Assembly (NCBI RefSeq): GCF_030412785.1
Contig: NZ_CP125296.1
Span: 2,108,001-2,172,000 of the forward strand
Source: Paraburkholderia sabiae
GTDB lineage: Bacteria > Pseudomonadota > Gammaproteobacteria > Burkholderiales > Burkholderiaceae
Direction of reading: 5' to 3'
Length of the DNA stretch: 64,000 bases
The notes under the pieces are model-generated. The model was not told the DNA's origin. It searched no databases and saw nothing but the letters and a program-made list of their open reading frames with translations. This document shows, in pieces, positions 41,791-50,443 of the stretch (the first letter of the stretch is position 1; every line of letters begins with the position of its first letter). Made by a program: the position numbers and the translations under genes.

Positions 41791-42450
41791 TCAGTGACGG
41801 TTCTCGCTTGAGGGGTGAGCGCGATTCTCCGTTTCCCCATGCTTCGAAGCGAAGTCACTCGCGACCTTTCGATTCGAGAGTAGCTCTGGTTGCGTATGAA
41901 GCACCAGAAACGCGCCCAGCAGAACCATTCTTACAAGAGCTGGAAGGAAAAAGGCGATTGCCGCAAAAGCGAACACAGCCACCATGATCCAGGCCCTGAT
42001 CCATTGCATCCGTCGTCGGCCGAGAGTCGCCGCATCATCGGAAGGACACTGGCGAAAGCTCTCATACATAAGAACCATGTACGTCATCTCGACAAGCAGG
42101 AAGACGGTTGCATATGCCGTCAATGGCACGGCCGCGACTCGGCTCGACGCGAGCCACGCCGTCGTAAAAGGGATAAACGAGATCCAGAAAAGATTGGCGA
42201 AGTTGGACCAGGCCAGCAAACCGGTGAGCGAGACTGCGTGCTTGAACACGTGATGATGGTTCAACCACACGACCGCGATGAACGCGTAACTGACAACGTA
42301 GCTGACCAGGTCTGGCCAGAGTTCGAGCAACGCGCGCCCATCGTTGCGTGAGGGAATTTTCAGCGCGAGAACCATTATTGTGATGATGACGGCGAAGATG
42401 CCGTCGGAGAGCGCGCTGAAACGGTCAAGGTTCACATCCGAATCGTTCAT
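41791..42450 (-). CDS. TMEM175/DUF1211 family potassium channel-like protein
   Basis: A 219-residue membrane protein with about six hydrophobic segments. The first helix holds the family motif RFSALSDGIFAVIITIMVLALKIP, i.e. the RxxxFSD pattern that lines the pore of prokaryotic TMEM175 channels. Bacterial members conduct K+ weakly selectively as tetramers of one-repeat subunits. The Arg-Phe-Ser-Asp set is complete. It is convergent with the FAD hydroxylase gene and followed upstream by a stretch of gene fragments. Physiological role unknown. Confidence 0.9.
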   Translation of the reverse strand: MNDSDVNLDRFSALSDGIFAVIITIMVLALKIPSRNDGRALLELWPDLVSYVVSYAFIAVVWLNHHHVFKHAVSLTGLLAWSNFANLFWISFIPFTTAWLASSRVAAVPLTAYATVFLLVEMTYMVLMYESFRQCPSDDAATLGRRRMQWIRAWIMVAVFAFAAIAFFLPALVRMVLLGAFLVLHTQPELLSNRKVASDFASKHGETENRAHPSSENRH

Positions 42451-42464
42451 GGCGCGCTACGTCC

Positions 42465-42637
42465 TCAGATCTGTGTCAACCCACCGTCGACGACGAGATT
42501 ATGCGCCTGAAGGCGGTTGATGCGTTGAGAGGTGCGATAAACCCTCAACTGGTCTGCTCGTGCCAACAATCCCACGAGCGTTTCGGTGTCGGTGACAGGA
42601 AACCGCCAGGCACAATCAGCAGACGATCTCGCTTCAT
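42465..42637 (-). pseudogene. Fused remnants of a DJ-1/PfpI-like gene and an SDR gene end
   Basis: Reading from the ATG at 42637, the minus strand gives MKRDRLLIVPGGFL, like the strand-loop of DJ-1/PfpI proteins; after a one-base shift it continues VTDTETLVGLLARADQL, which fits the next helix of that fold. It then runs into AHNLVVDGGLTQI and a TGA at 42465-42467, the typical C-terminus of a short-chain dehydrogenase. No intact gene exists. The most economical reading is deletion that joined two broken genes. The match is by eye and short, so confidence is limited. Confidence 0.4.
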
Positions 42638-42745
42638 ATGCAAGGCTATCCTGCTGAGAGCAATTTCGCTTTGCTTCCGTTGCCTGTTCAATTTAAACCT
42701 GATTCTACGGATGATCGATGAGCCAGGCGACGAGGTCGAACGGTC

Positions 42746-43179
42746 TCATTCGACCTCGAACTTGAACACGTTTCCGGGCTCGACAAAGCGAGTGGTCAGA
42801 TGCTTTGAAAGCCGAACATACCGGTCCGACACAACGGAAAAGTACTGCACGTCAGTGCCGACCGGATCAACCGTGTCACCCATACGCCGATAAGAAAACG
42901 CTGGGAACTGCAGTTCCGAATGAACGTTGACAAGGCCTCGACAGGACCCAAAAAGAGACGGTAACTGCTCCGTGCATCGGCACGCGGTGCATTAAACAGC
43001 GGCGCCCTCACGCTTGCGATACGGGCGAAACCGATCCAGTGTCGCTCCGACTCGAGCGTCAGCCAGTCTCCAGAGTCGACGGTCGAGACCTCACCGTTTG
43101 GAAGATCGCCATCGACGTGCACTGACCATGCTGATCTCAAGAAACGGTGTGCCTTGTATCTGCAATAACAGATACCCAT
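42746..43179 (-). pseudogene. Unidentified, possibly frameshifted gene
   Basis: Downstream of the LysR gene on the same strand. From 43179 one frame reads protein-like sequence (VDGDLPNGEVSTVDSGDWLT, ending near GPVEALSTFIRN). Around 42930 the neighbouring frame takes over with equally protein-like sequence (SELQFPAFSYRRMGDTVDPV, RYVRLSKHLTTRFVEPGNVF) to a TGA at 42746-42748. A single frameshift would join them into about 140 residues. I do not recognise the product. It could also be non-coding, as GC-rich DNA often stays open in several frames. Confidence 0.3.
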
Positions 43180-43182
43180 TAG

Positions 43183-44145
43183 TCAAATATCGACGCCATC
43201 ACTTTCCAACGTGCCGCTCTCGTCACAACGATCCCAGTACGGCGGCGATCCAATCCCATCGGACAGAAAAGCCGACACTTCACGTACCTTTTGCGACCGC
43301 AACCTGTTCTCCGGCGACAAAATCTGGATCTGCCGATCGTCAGGCGAAGCGGACTTGTCCCAGTCCGTCAGCACATTCGAAAGCTTGCACTCCCTGAAGC
43401 TCTCAGGATTGAACATCCAGCTTGGCAGCAGCACGAGTCCGCGCCCCGCGATGGCGGCCGCAACCAGTACCTCGGCATTGTTGCTTCGCAGTGGGCCACT
43501 TACATCGACTGATTCAAAGTTTTCTTTCGATGACGGTCGGAAATACCAGCGCTGAGCGCCTTGATGTCCCTTGTACAACAGGCAACTGTGCTTGCGAAGA
43601 TCGTCCGGAGTTTGCGGCGCGCCGTGTATCGCCAGGTATTCCGGGCTCGCAACTAGCCGGTATCGCTGAACACTGAGCACCTTGCCTATCAGGCCCGAAT
43701 CGACAAGTGGCCCAACACGGATCGTGATATCGGCACCTTCCTGCACGGGATCGATGAGCTCATCAGTCAATGTGAGATCGATCGATAGCTCTGGATACCG
43801 TGCCTGAAGCTGATTGATGAGCTGCGCGATATGGAGCCTTCCCAGCGCTTCGGGCGCATTGATTCTCACGAGTCCGCGAATAGTCGCGTCGCGATGGGCC
43901 AGTTGCTCCGCTGCGCCATCGAGAAGATCAATGGCCTCACGCACCTGCGAATAGTAGCGCTGCCCCTGTTCCGTGAGCCTCACGGCGCGTGTGCTCCGAT
44001 AAAACAGTTGCTGTCCCAGTTCCTTTTCCAGCGACGCGACGAATCGGGAAACCGATGACGCGGGAACGTCGAAGTGCCGTGCAGTAGCGAGGAAACTGCC
44101 CGTCGTCGACACCATCAGGAAATAGCGGAGAGCTTGAAGATTCAT
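43183..44145 (-). CDS. LysR family transcriptional regulator
   Basis: A 320-residue LysR protein, slightly long through a C-terminal tail. HTH at 1-60 (LQALRYFLMVSTTGSFLATA and a VPASSVSRFVASLEKELGQQ recognition region); effector domain about 90-300. ATG 44145 gives the standard start; an in-frame extension to 44250 would run through the palindrome at 44199. It is divergent from the SDR gene at 44296, the usual regulator-target layout. Confidence 0.93.
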   Translation of the reverse strand: MNLQALRYFLMVSTTGSFLATARHFDVPASSVSRFVASLEKELGQQLFYRSTRAVRLTEQGQRYYSQVREAIDLLDGAAEQLAHRDATIRGLVRINAPEALGRLHIAQLINQLQARYPELSIDLTLTDELIDPVQEGADITIRVGPLVDSGLIGKVLSVQRYRLVASPEYLAIHGAPQTPDDLRKHSCLLYKGHQGAQRWYFRPSSKENFESVDVSGPLRSNNAEVLVAAAIAGRGLVLLPSWMFNPESFRECKLSNVLTDWDKSASPDDRQIQILSPENRLRSQKVREVSAFLSDGIGSPPYWDRCDESGTLESDGVDI

Positions 44146-44198
44146 GGCTGCGTTCTGGCTGCGGGCCGTTCCCACGAGGCGTATCGAACGAACCCAAA

Positions 44199-44215
44199 AA
44201 TGCTGATTCAGCATT
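44199..44215. promoter_or_regulatory. LysR-box palindrome between LysR and SDR genes
   Basis: AATGCTGA-T-TCAGCATT is a perfect 17-bp palindrome containing a T-N11-A core (T44201, A44213). It sits in the 150-bp gap between the divergent LysR (start 44145) and SDR (start 44296) genes, about 80 bp upstream of the SDR start, the position expected for a LysR activation site. Confidence 0.6.
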
Positions 44216-44295
44216 AAAGATTTGCCGCGTCGAGCAATTGTTGCAGACAACTCCCCTCGTTACCATGGCCTCCGCTGATTTCTTTGGAGTGAAAC

Positions 44296-45006
44296 ATGAG
44301 CACATCACAAAAGGTTGCTGTCGTTACAGGTGCATCGCAAGGCATCGGAGCTGCAGTCGTACAGGCATTCAGAAAACTCGATTATCGTGTGGTTGCGACC
44401 TCGCGTTCCATCAAGCCTTCGGACGATCCGAACATTCTGACGATTGCCGGCGATATCGGTGATCCGGCGACTGCGCAGCGCATCATCGCGGAAGGGGTAA
44501 AACGTTTTGGCCGGATCGACACGCTGGTCAACAACGCCGGCATCTATATCGGCAAGCCATTCACCGAACACACGGCAGACGATTTCGTCGCCGTGACGAA
44601 TGTGAATCTCGCAGGCTTTTATTACGTTACGCAACTCGCGATCGCCGAAATGGAAAAGCACTCGGGAGGTCACGTCGTGAGCGTGACTGCGAGTGTTGTC
44701 GATCAGGCAATCAGCGGCGTACATTCGGTACTCGCTGCATTGACCAAGGGCGGGTTGAATGCCGCGACGAAGTCGCTTGCTATCGAGTACGCGAAGCAAG
44801 GCATTCGCGTCAACGCCGTCGCGCCAGGCATCATCAAGACACCGATGCATGCGCCGGAAACTCACGAGGCGCTCGGCGCCTTTCATCCTCTCGGCTTTAT
44901 GGGCGAGACGAGCGATATCGTCAATGCGATCCTGTATCTGGAATCCGCGCCGTTTGTCACGGGCGAGATCATGCACGTCGATGGTGGCCAGAGCGCCGGC
45001 CGTTAA
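44296..45006 (+). CDS. Atypical SDR family oxidoreductase
   Basis: A 236-residue Rossmann-fold SDR. TGASQGIG at 11-18, NNAG at 79-82 and the active-site Ser region (VSVTAS) are present, as is K151. The Tyr expected four residues before that Lys is Ala147 (SVLAALTKGGLNAATKSLA), so the canonical YxxxK is broken. The C-terminus HVDGGQSAGR is SDR-typical. GGAG precedes the ATG. A near copy of the same length is encoded at 58655-59365. A perfect hairpin terminator follows the stop codon, so the gene is probably transcribed alone under the divergent LysR regulator. Confidence 0.93.
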   Translation: MSTSQKVAVVTGASQGIGAAVVQAFRKLDYRVVATSRSIKPSDDPNILTIAGDIGDPATAQRIIAEGVKRFGRIDTLVNNAGIYIGKPFTEHTADDFVAVTNVNLAGFYYVTQLAIAEMEKHSGGHVVSVTASVVDQAISGVHSVLAALTKGGLNAATKSLAIEYAKQGIRVNAVAPGIIKTPMHAPETHEALGAFHPLGFMGETSDIVNAILYLESAPFVTGEIMHVDGGQSAGR

Positions 45007-45018
45007 GCGACGCTGAAT

Positions 45019-45049
45019 AGAGCCCTTCGCGATTGCCGCGAAGGGCTCT
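45019..45049 (+). terminator. Strong hairpin terminator after the SDR gene
   Basis: AGAGCCCTTCGCG (45019-45031) pairs perfectly over 13 bp with CGCGAAGGGCTCT (45037-45049) around the loop ATTGC. It begins 13 bp after the SDR stop codon. The U-tract is poor, but stem length and position support termination, perhaps in both directions given the convergent aldolase gene. Confidence 0.75.
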
Positions 45050-45123
45050 GCCGAGGCCGTCATTCTTAACGTGTGCCCACATCAAATACATTCAGACAAC
45101 GTCACACGCGCCGACGCAGTTAC

Positions 45124-45879
45124 TCAAAGACGATCGGCCTGACGACACCAGTAGTCGAACGTACCCTTCACGATCGACGGCTTCAACAGATAGTCATGCG
45201 CCTCGGCGGCAAGATCGTCCGCGACGGGCGTGATCGGGCCGAACGCGCGCGCCCGCACCTGCATGCGCGCGGCGCGCTCCAGATACACCGCCAGGTACGT
45301 CGCTTCTTCGACATAAGCGCCCGTCGTCAGCTGACCGTGATGCGCGAGCAGGATGCAGCGCTTGTCGCCGAGCGCCTCGGAGATGATCTGCCCTTCCTGA
45401 TCCGCAATCGGCACGCCGGGCCAGTCGGCAAGAAATGCGCAGTCGTTGTGCAGCGGCGTCATGTCCATCTGCGCGATCACGAGCGGCTGACGCGCGGCGA
45501 CCAGCGCCGACACGTACGGCGAATGCGTGTGAATGATCGAGTTCGTCTGCGGCCGCGCTTCGTAGACCCACAGATGAAAACGCGTCGCCGGATTCGCCAT
45601 GCCCGTGCCTGTGATCGTGTTCAGATCAGCATCGACTTCGATGAAATCGTCCGGCGTTGCTTCGTCGAAACCGAGGCCGAAACGCAGCGTCCAGTAACAG
45701 CTCGGCTTCTCCGAACGCGCGGTGATCTGCCCCGCGAGGCCGGCTTCCTGTCCCGTCATCGCGAGAATCCGGCAGGCGTACGCCAGTTTCTCCTGCACCG
45801 TGCGCTCCTGCGGTTTCAGGTTCTGCGTCATCTCTTCGGTTGCGCGTTGGTCGAAATATTCCTTTGCTCGCAATTGCAT
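45124..45879 (-). CDS. Class II aldolase/adducin family protein
   Basis: A 251-residue member of the class II aldolase/adducin family (L-fuculose-phosphate aldolase and relatives). Metal-binding histidines are seen in NSIIHTHSPYVSALVA and RCILLAHHGQLTTG. ATG 45879 was chosen because GGAGG stands 5 nt upstream; earlier in-frame Met codons lack such a site. It is divergent from the MHS transporter at 46114. Members act as aldolases, decarboxylases or epimerases on phosphorylated sugars or hydroxy acids; the transporter neighbour suggests use of an imported organic acid. Confidence 0.92.
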   Translation of the reverse strand: MQLRAKEYFDQRATEEMTQNLKPQERTVQEKLAYACRILAMTGQEAGLAGQITARSEKPSCYWTLRFGLGFDEATPDDFIEVDADLNTITGTGMANPATRFHLWVYEARPQTNSIIHTHSPYVSALVAARQPLVIAQMDMTPLHNDCAFLADWPGVPIADQEGQIISEALGDKRCILLAHHGQLTTGAYVEEATYLAVYLERAARMQVRARAFGPITPVADDLAAEAHDYLLKPSIVKGTFDYWCRQADRL

Positions 45880-46113
45880 GCTTGCCTCCATGTGCTGAAT
45901 GCGTGATCGCGCGGGACGCGCTTGTCTGGCAATCAGTATTGAAGATTCGCGCGCGACAAACCATGCAGCCCGGTACATAGCAGCTATGACATGCGCTGCA
46001 TAGCTCGTGAATATTGATCGCCGAATACTGCGTCCATGCGTCGGCAATGCTACGAAGCGGGCGCAGTCGTCAATTCATACCGGCTTCGCGCCGGATTCAA
46101 GTTGGAGGAGATC

Positions 46114-47427
46114 ATGTCGACATCGACCAGCAGCGGAGCAAGCGTATCTCACGCGCGGCCCGGCCGTTCCCCGCGTCAATATGCGATCGTCGGAATCGCG
46201 AGCCTGATCGGCACGACCATCGAGTGGTACGACTTTTTCGTCTACGGCACGGCGGCGGCGCTCGTGTTCAACCGCATTTTCTTTCCGGCGTTCGATCCCA
46301 TCACCGGCACGCTCGCCGCGTTCGGCACGTACGCAGTGGGTTTTTTCGCTCGGCCGATCGGCGCGATCGTGTTCGGCCATTTCGGCGACAAGGTCGGGCG
46401 CAAGTCGATGCTATTGCTCACTCTCGTGATGATGGGCACGCCGACCGTGCTGATCGGCCTCGTGCCGACCTACGACAGGATCGGCTATTGGGCGGCCGTG
46501 ATCCTCGTGGTGATGCGCGTGATTCAGGGCATCGCGATCGGCGGCGAATACGGCGGCGCCGTGCTGATGGCCGTCGAGCACGCGCCGAAAGGAAAACGCG
46601 GCTTCTTCGGCAGTCTGCCGCAAGCGGGCGTCGCGTTCGGGCTCGTGCTGTCGTCGCTCGCGATGTCGGCCGTTGCGCGGTTGCCCGAAGACGCGATGCT
46701 ATCGTACGGCTGGCGCATTCCGTTCTGGGCGAGCGTGCTGCTGTTGTCGGTGGGCTGGTTTATCCGGCTGCGCGTCGCGGAGTCGCCGGATTTCGAGCGC
46801 GTCAAGGCGCACGGCGCGCAGGTGAAGGCGCCCGTCGTCGAAGTGATCCGCAAGCACAAGCGCGAACTGCTGACGGTCGCGGGCGGACGGCTCGCGGAAG
46901 TGACGTGGTTCTATACGGTCGCGACGTTCGCGCTGTCTTACGCGACGCAGCATCTGCATATGTCGGGTCCGCGGATTCTGAACGCCGTCGTGTGGGGCGC
47001 CGCTGCCGCGCTCGTGACGATCCCGGTTGCCGGCTGGCTCGCGGACCGTTTCAAGCCGCGCGTCGTGTTCGGACTCGGCTGCATCGCGATCTGCGCGTTC
47101 GCGTTCGGCTTCTTCGAACTGCTCGGCGCGCCGGGTGCGGCGTCCGTGTACATTGCGATGCTGGGCGCGCTGGCCGGCGTCTACGCGCTGCTGTACGGCC
47201 CCGAAGCGAATCTGTTCTCCGCACAGTTCCCGCCGTCCGTGCGCTACAGCGGCATTTCGCTCGCGGTGCAGACATCGGGAGCGATCGGCGGCGGCCTCGC
47301 GCCCGTGATCGCGACGTACCTCGTCAAGCTCGACGGCGGACAACCGGGCTATCTTTCATGGTATCTGGTTGCGCTCGGCATCGTCGCGCTCGTCAGCACG
47401 GCGTTCATGCGCAAGGACGAAGCCTGA
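46114..47427 (+). CDS. MFS transporter, metabolite/H+ symporter (ShiA-like)
   Basis: A 437-residue MHS-family symporter. Signatures: SLIGTTIEWYDFFVYGTAAA in helix 1, the FARPIGAIVFGHFGDKVGRK loop, and GGEYGGAVLMAVEHAPKGKR. ATG 46114 follows GGAGGAG. It is shorter than the ProP-like paralogue at 10777 and lacks its long charged loop, placing it nearer shikimate/dicarboxylate carriers. Divergent from the class II aldolase gene and convergent with the LysR gene at 47460, it probably imports the aldolase substrate. Confidence 0.93.
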   Translation: MSTSTSSGASVSHARPGRSPRQYAIVGIASLIGTTIEWYDFFVYGTAAALVFNRIFFPAFDPITGTLAAFGTYAVGFFARPIGAIVFGHFGDKVGRKSMLLLTLVMMGTPTVLIGLVPTYDRIGYWAAVILVVMRVIQGIAIGGEYGGAVLMAVEHAPKGKRGFFGSLPQAGVAFGLVLSSLAMSAVARLPEDAMLSYGWRIPFWASVLLLSVGWFIRLRVAESPDFERVKAHGAQVKAPVVEVIRKHKRELLTVAGGRLAEVTWFYTVATFALSYATQHLHMSGPRILNAVVWGAAAALVTIPVAGWLADRFKPRVVFGLGCIAICAFAFGFFELLGAPGAASVYIAMLGALAGVYALLYGPEANLFSAQFPPSVRYSGISLAVQTSGAIGGGLAPVIATYLVKLDGGQPGYLSWYLVALGIVALVSTAFMRKDEA

Positions 47428-47459
47428 GTTTCATGCTGCTTGCGCGATGCGGGCGCGCG

Positions 47460-48347
47460 TCACGCCTTCGCCGTGCTCTCGCGTGCGATGTCGAGCATCA
47501 GCGATGTCAGCGCCGATAACGGCCGGCCGCGACGCGTGATCGCGACGATACGCCGCCGCATCAGCGGCGCGTCGATCGGCACGCGCGTCAGCTGATATTC
47601 GCGCAGCAGCTTTTCGGGAATCAGGCTCGGCAGAATGCACTGCCCGTTGGTCAGCGACACGAGCTTGAGCATCGCATCGACGGTCTCGACTTCCGCCGCG
47701 ACGGTCGCATTGAAGCTGCGCGTATGCAGCATCCGGCGTAGCGCATAACCAGCGGGAAACACGACGAGCGGCGGCGTCTGCGCATCGAGTGAAATCCCCG
47801 CAAGCTGCGCGAATTGCGAGCTTTCGTGCACGACGAAGCTCATCTCTTCCTCGAACAGCGGCGTGATATCGAGTTCGTCGCTGGCGACGGCTGAATCGTA
47901 GACGAAGCCGACTTCCGCCCGCCCTGCTTCGACCAGTTCGACGACGCCGGCCGAACTGCGTCCAAGCAGTGCGACGCCCGCGCTAGGCCGCTGCGCCATG
48001 AACTTCGCGACCACTTCGGCCATGAAGTAATACGTCAGCGTGTGGATGGTCGCGACGTTCAGCGTGCCCGCCGTGATGCCGTGCTGGTCGCGCAGTTGCG
48101 TGAGCGTGTTGTCGATCAGCTGATACGCGGAGCCCGCCGCTTCGAGCAGCTTTTGCCCGGCCTCCGTCGGCGAAACGCCGCGCCCGTTGCGCACGAACAG
48201 CGCCTGGCCCAACGCGCTTTCCAGACTCGCGAGTTGCCGGCTCAAACCCGACTGCGTGAGCGACAACGCTTCGGCCGCTGCCGATAACGAACCGCACTTC
48301 GCGATTTCGACGAACAGGCGCAGCTGGTGATCGAGATGGCTTTTCAT
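47460..48347 (-). CDS. LysR family transcriptional regulator
   Basis: A 295-residue LysR regulator with HTH at 1-62 (HQLRLFVEIAKCGSLSAAAE and a LTQSGLSRQLASLESALGQA recognition region) and an effector domain of the TsaR/CynR-like type (about 90-290; VATIHTLTYYFMAEVVAKFM). The start at 48347 gives the standard N-terminus. It is convergent with the MHS transporter gene 32 bp away and divergent from the DeoR-type gene, so it could regulate either side. Confidence 0.92.
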   Translation of the reverse strand: MKSHLDHQLRLFVEIAKCGSLSAAAEALSLTQSGLSRQLASLESALGQALFVRNGRGVSPTEAGQKLLEAAGSAYQLIDNTLTQLRDQHGITAGTLNVATIHTLTYYFMAEVVAKFMAQRPSAGVALLGRSSAGVVELVEAGRAEVGFVYDSAVASDELDITPLFEEEMSFVVHESSQFAQLAGISLDAQTPPLVVFPAGYALRRMLHTRSFNATVAAEVETVDAMLKLVSLTNGQCILPSLIPEKLLREYQLTRVPIDAPLMRRRIVAITRRGRPLSALTSLMLDIARESTAKA

Positions 48348-48441
48348 GCGGGTTTTGCCGGTGGCCCTAAGCGTGAAGTATCGAATGATGAGCGGTCTCT
48401 TGCGGGCAGGCAAGCGTTCAAACGCCGGACCGGTGATGCAC

Positions 48442-48483
48442 TGTGCACGTTTGTGCACGTTTACATTCTCGTTTGTGCACGTT
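48442..48483. promoter_or_regulatory. Three direct repeats upstream of the DeoR-type gene
   Basis: TGTGCACGTT occurs three times, at 48442-48451, 48452-48461 and 48474-48483, the first two abutting and the third 22 bp on, i.e. on a near-helical spacing of one and two turns. Each contains the palindrome GTGCAC. They fill the gap between the LysR and DeoR-type genes and end at the DeoR start region. DeoR/GlpR regulators bind such tandem direct repeats, so this is a strong candidate autoregulatory operator. Confidence 0.65.
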
Positions 48484-48495
48484 ATGCTGTCGAAC

Positions 48496-49278
48496 ATGAA
48501 CGACGATATTCCCCTCGCCCGACGCGACGAGATCGCGCAGCGGCTCGCAGACGGTCAGTCCGTCGTGGCGGCGACGCTCGCTGTCGAATTCAGCGTTTCC
48601 GAAGATGCGATCCGCCGCGATCTCCGCGCACTGGCTGCCGAAGGCCGTTGCCGCAGGGTCTACGGCGGCGCGCTGCCCATCACGCCCGCGTCCGCGCCGA
48701 TGGCGAGCCGCATGGACGTCGCGCGCGAACGCAAGTCGGCACTGGCTCGCGCGGCCGTGTCGCTGGTCGGGCAAGGCGAACTCCTGTTTCTCGATAGCGG
48801 CAGCAGCAACCTCGCGCTCGTCGATCTGTTGCCCGAAGACTTCGAACTCACGGTCGCCACCAACTCCATCGATATCGCCGCCGCCGTGCTTCGCCGGCCC
48901 GACCTGCAACTCATCATGATGGGCGGATCGGTAGATCACGCAGTAGGCGGAAGCGTCGATGCGAGCGCCGTGCAGAGCGTCGAGCAATTGAATATCGACC
49001 GTTGTTTTCTCGGTTCTTGCGCGATATCGCCGAAGACCGGCATCAGCGCGTTCGGTCTCGCCGACGCGACGTTCAAGCGCGCGGTTTTGACGTCCAGCGC
49101 ACACAGCGTCGTGCTCGCGCTCACCGACAAATTCAACGCCCGCGCGCCGCATCGCGTCGCCACGATGAAATCGATCGATTGCGTGATCGTCGAGCACGAC
49201 CTGCCGCGCGCGGAACACACTGCTCTGACGAAAGCGGGCACGTCGGTTCTGAAGGCCGAGGCGCCCGCAGGACGATAA
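48496..49278 (+). CDS. DeoR/GlpR family transcriptional regulator
   Basis: A 260-residue regulator. N-terminal HTH (about 5-58) with VAATLAVEFSVSEDAIRRDL and the RRVYGGALP hinge typical of the family; C-terminal DeoRC sugar-phosphate-binding domain (about 75-235) with LFLDSGSSNLALVDLLP and the GGSVDHAVGGSV stretch. The ATG at 48484 is an alternative adding four residues, but it abuts the third operator repeat. It is 4 bp before the MFS gene, forming a clear two-gene unit. Effector is likely a phosphorylated sugar. Confidence 0.93.
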   Translation: MNDDIPLARRDEIAQRLADGQSVVAATLAVEFSVSEDAIRRDLRALAAEGRCRRVYGGALPITPASAPMASRMDVARERKSALARAAVSLVGQGELLFLDSGSSNLALVDLLPEDFELTVATNSIDIAAAVLRRPDLQLIMMGGSVDHAVGGSVDASAVQSVEQLNIDRCFLGSCAISPKTGISAFGLADATFKRAVLTSSAHSVVLALTDKFNARAPHRVATMKSIDCVIVEHDLPRAEHTALTKAGTSVLKAEAPAGR

Positions 49279-49282
49279 ATAC

Positions 49283-50443
49283 ATGATTCCATCGAACTGT
49301 GCAGTCATGACTTCCGACCAGCCGGCAGCCCGGCTTGCCACGCGCCTTGCTTTCCTCGTGGCCGGATTTGGCGTTTCGGGCTGGGCGCCGCTCGTGCCCT
49401 TTGCCAAGCAGCGACTCGGCGTCGACGACGGCGTGCTCGGCATGCTGCTGCTTTGCATCGGCCTTGGGTCGGTCGTCGCGATGGTCATTACGGGCGCGCT
49501 CAGCGCGCGATACGGCAGCAAGCCGATCATCGTCGCGGGAGGCTGCGGGCTGGCCGTCATTCTGCCGTTGCTGTCGGTGGTCAGCACGCCGATCACGCTC
49601 GGCGCCGCGTTGCTTGCGTTCGGCGCGTCGCTCGGTTCGCTCGATGTCGCGATGAACATCCATGCCGTCGAAGTCGAACGCGCGGCGGGCAAGCCGTTGA
49701 TGTCGGGCTTTCACGCGCTGTTCAGCGTCGGCGGATTCGCCGGCTCGACGTTGATGACGTTTCTGCTGTCGATGCAACTCGGCGCATTCGAAAGCACCTT
49801 GCTTTGCGCGGTGCTGATGCTCGGCGCAATCGTCGTCGCGCGCTCACGTCTGATCGAAACAGCCGAAGCCAACGACGGTCCGCTATTCGTCGCGCCGCGC
49901 GGCATCGTGCTCCTGCTGGCCGCGCTCACGGCAATCACGTTTCTCGTCGAAGGCGCGCTGCTCGACTGGAGCGCGCTGCTCATCACGGGCGCGGGACTCG
50001 TCGCGGCCAATCAGGGCGGAGTCGGCTACATGCTCTTCTCGATCGCGATGACGGCGGGCCGCCTGGGCGGCGATGCAGTGACGGCGCGCGTAGGCGATCG
50101 GGCGATGGTGTTCTGGGGCGGCGTGGTCGCGACGGCGGGTTTCGTTGTCCTGTTGACGGCGCCGCTCGCGGTCATCGCGATGGCGGGCTTTCTGCTGATC
50201 GGGCTGGGCGCGTCGAATGTCGTGCCCGTGCTGTTTCGCCAGGCAGGTTCGCAACGCGCGATGCCGTCGGCGCTGGCCGTCGTGGCTATCACGACGACGG
50301 GTTATGCAGGCAATCTCGTGGGTCCGGCGGGCGTGGGCTTTGTCGCCAAGGGCGTCGGCCTGCCGGGCGCGTTCTGGCTGCTGGCTTTGTTGCTCTGTCT
50401 CGTGCCCTGCTGTGCGCGTCTGGTGACCGCGCAGCGCGCTTGA
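49283..50443 (+). CDS. MFS transporter (YbjJ/fucose-permease-like)
   Basis: A 386-residue transporter with about twelve helices, beginning RLAFLVAGFGVSGWAPLVPF and with SARYGSKPI as the motif-A loop. The GFHALFSVGGFAGSTLMTFL segment in helix 5 resembles the YbjJ and fucose permease-like group. It starts 4 bp after the DeoR gene stop and is surely cotranscribed, so it is probably repressed by that regulator through the direct repeats and moves a sugar or sugar derivative. The second in-frame Met at 49307 is a possible start. Confidence 0.9.
   Translation: MIPSNCAVMTSDQPAARLATRLAFLVAGFGVSGWAPLVPFAKQRLGVDDGVLGMLLLCIGLGSVVAMVITGALSARYGSKPIIVAGGCGLAVILPLLSVVSTPITLGAALLAFGASLGSLDVAMNIHAVEVERAAGKPLMSGFHALFSVGGFAGSTLMTFLLSMQLGAFESTLLCAVLMLGAIVVARSRLIETAEANDGPLFVAPRGIVLLLAALTAITFLVEGALLDWSALLITGAGLVAANQGGVGYMLFSIAMTAGRLGGDAVTARVGDRAMVFWGGVVATAGFVVLLTAPLAVIAMAGFLLIGLGASNVVPVLFRQAGSQRAMPSALAVVAITTTGYAGNLVGPAGVGFVAKGVGLPGAFWLLALLLCLVPCCARLVTAQRA

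Noticed and set aside
42501..42893. A 130-codon plus-strand frame in the decayed region
   Set aside because: No motif or ribosome-binding site; the minus strand carries recognisable gene fragments instead.
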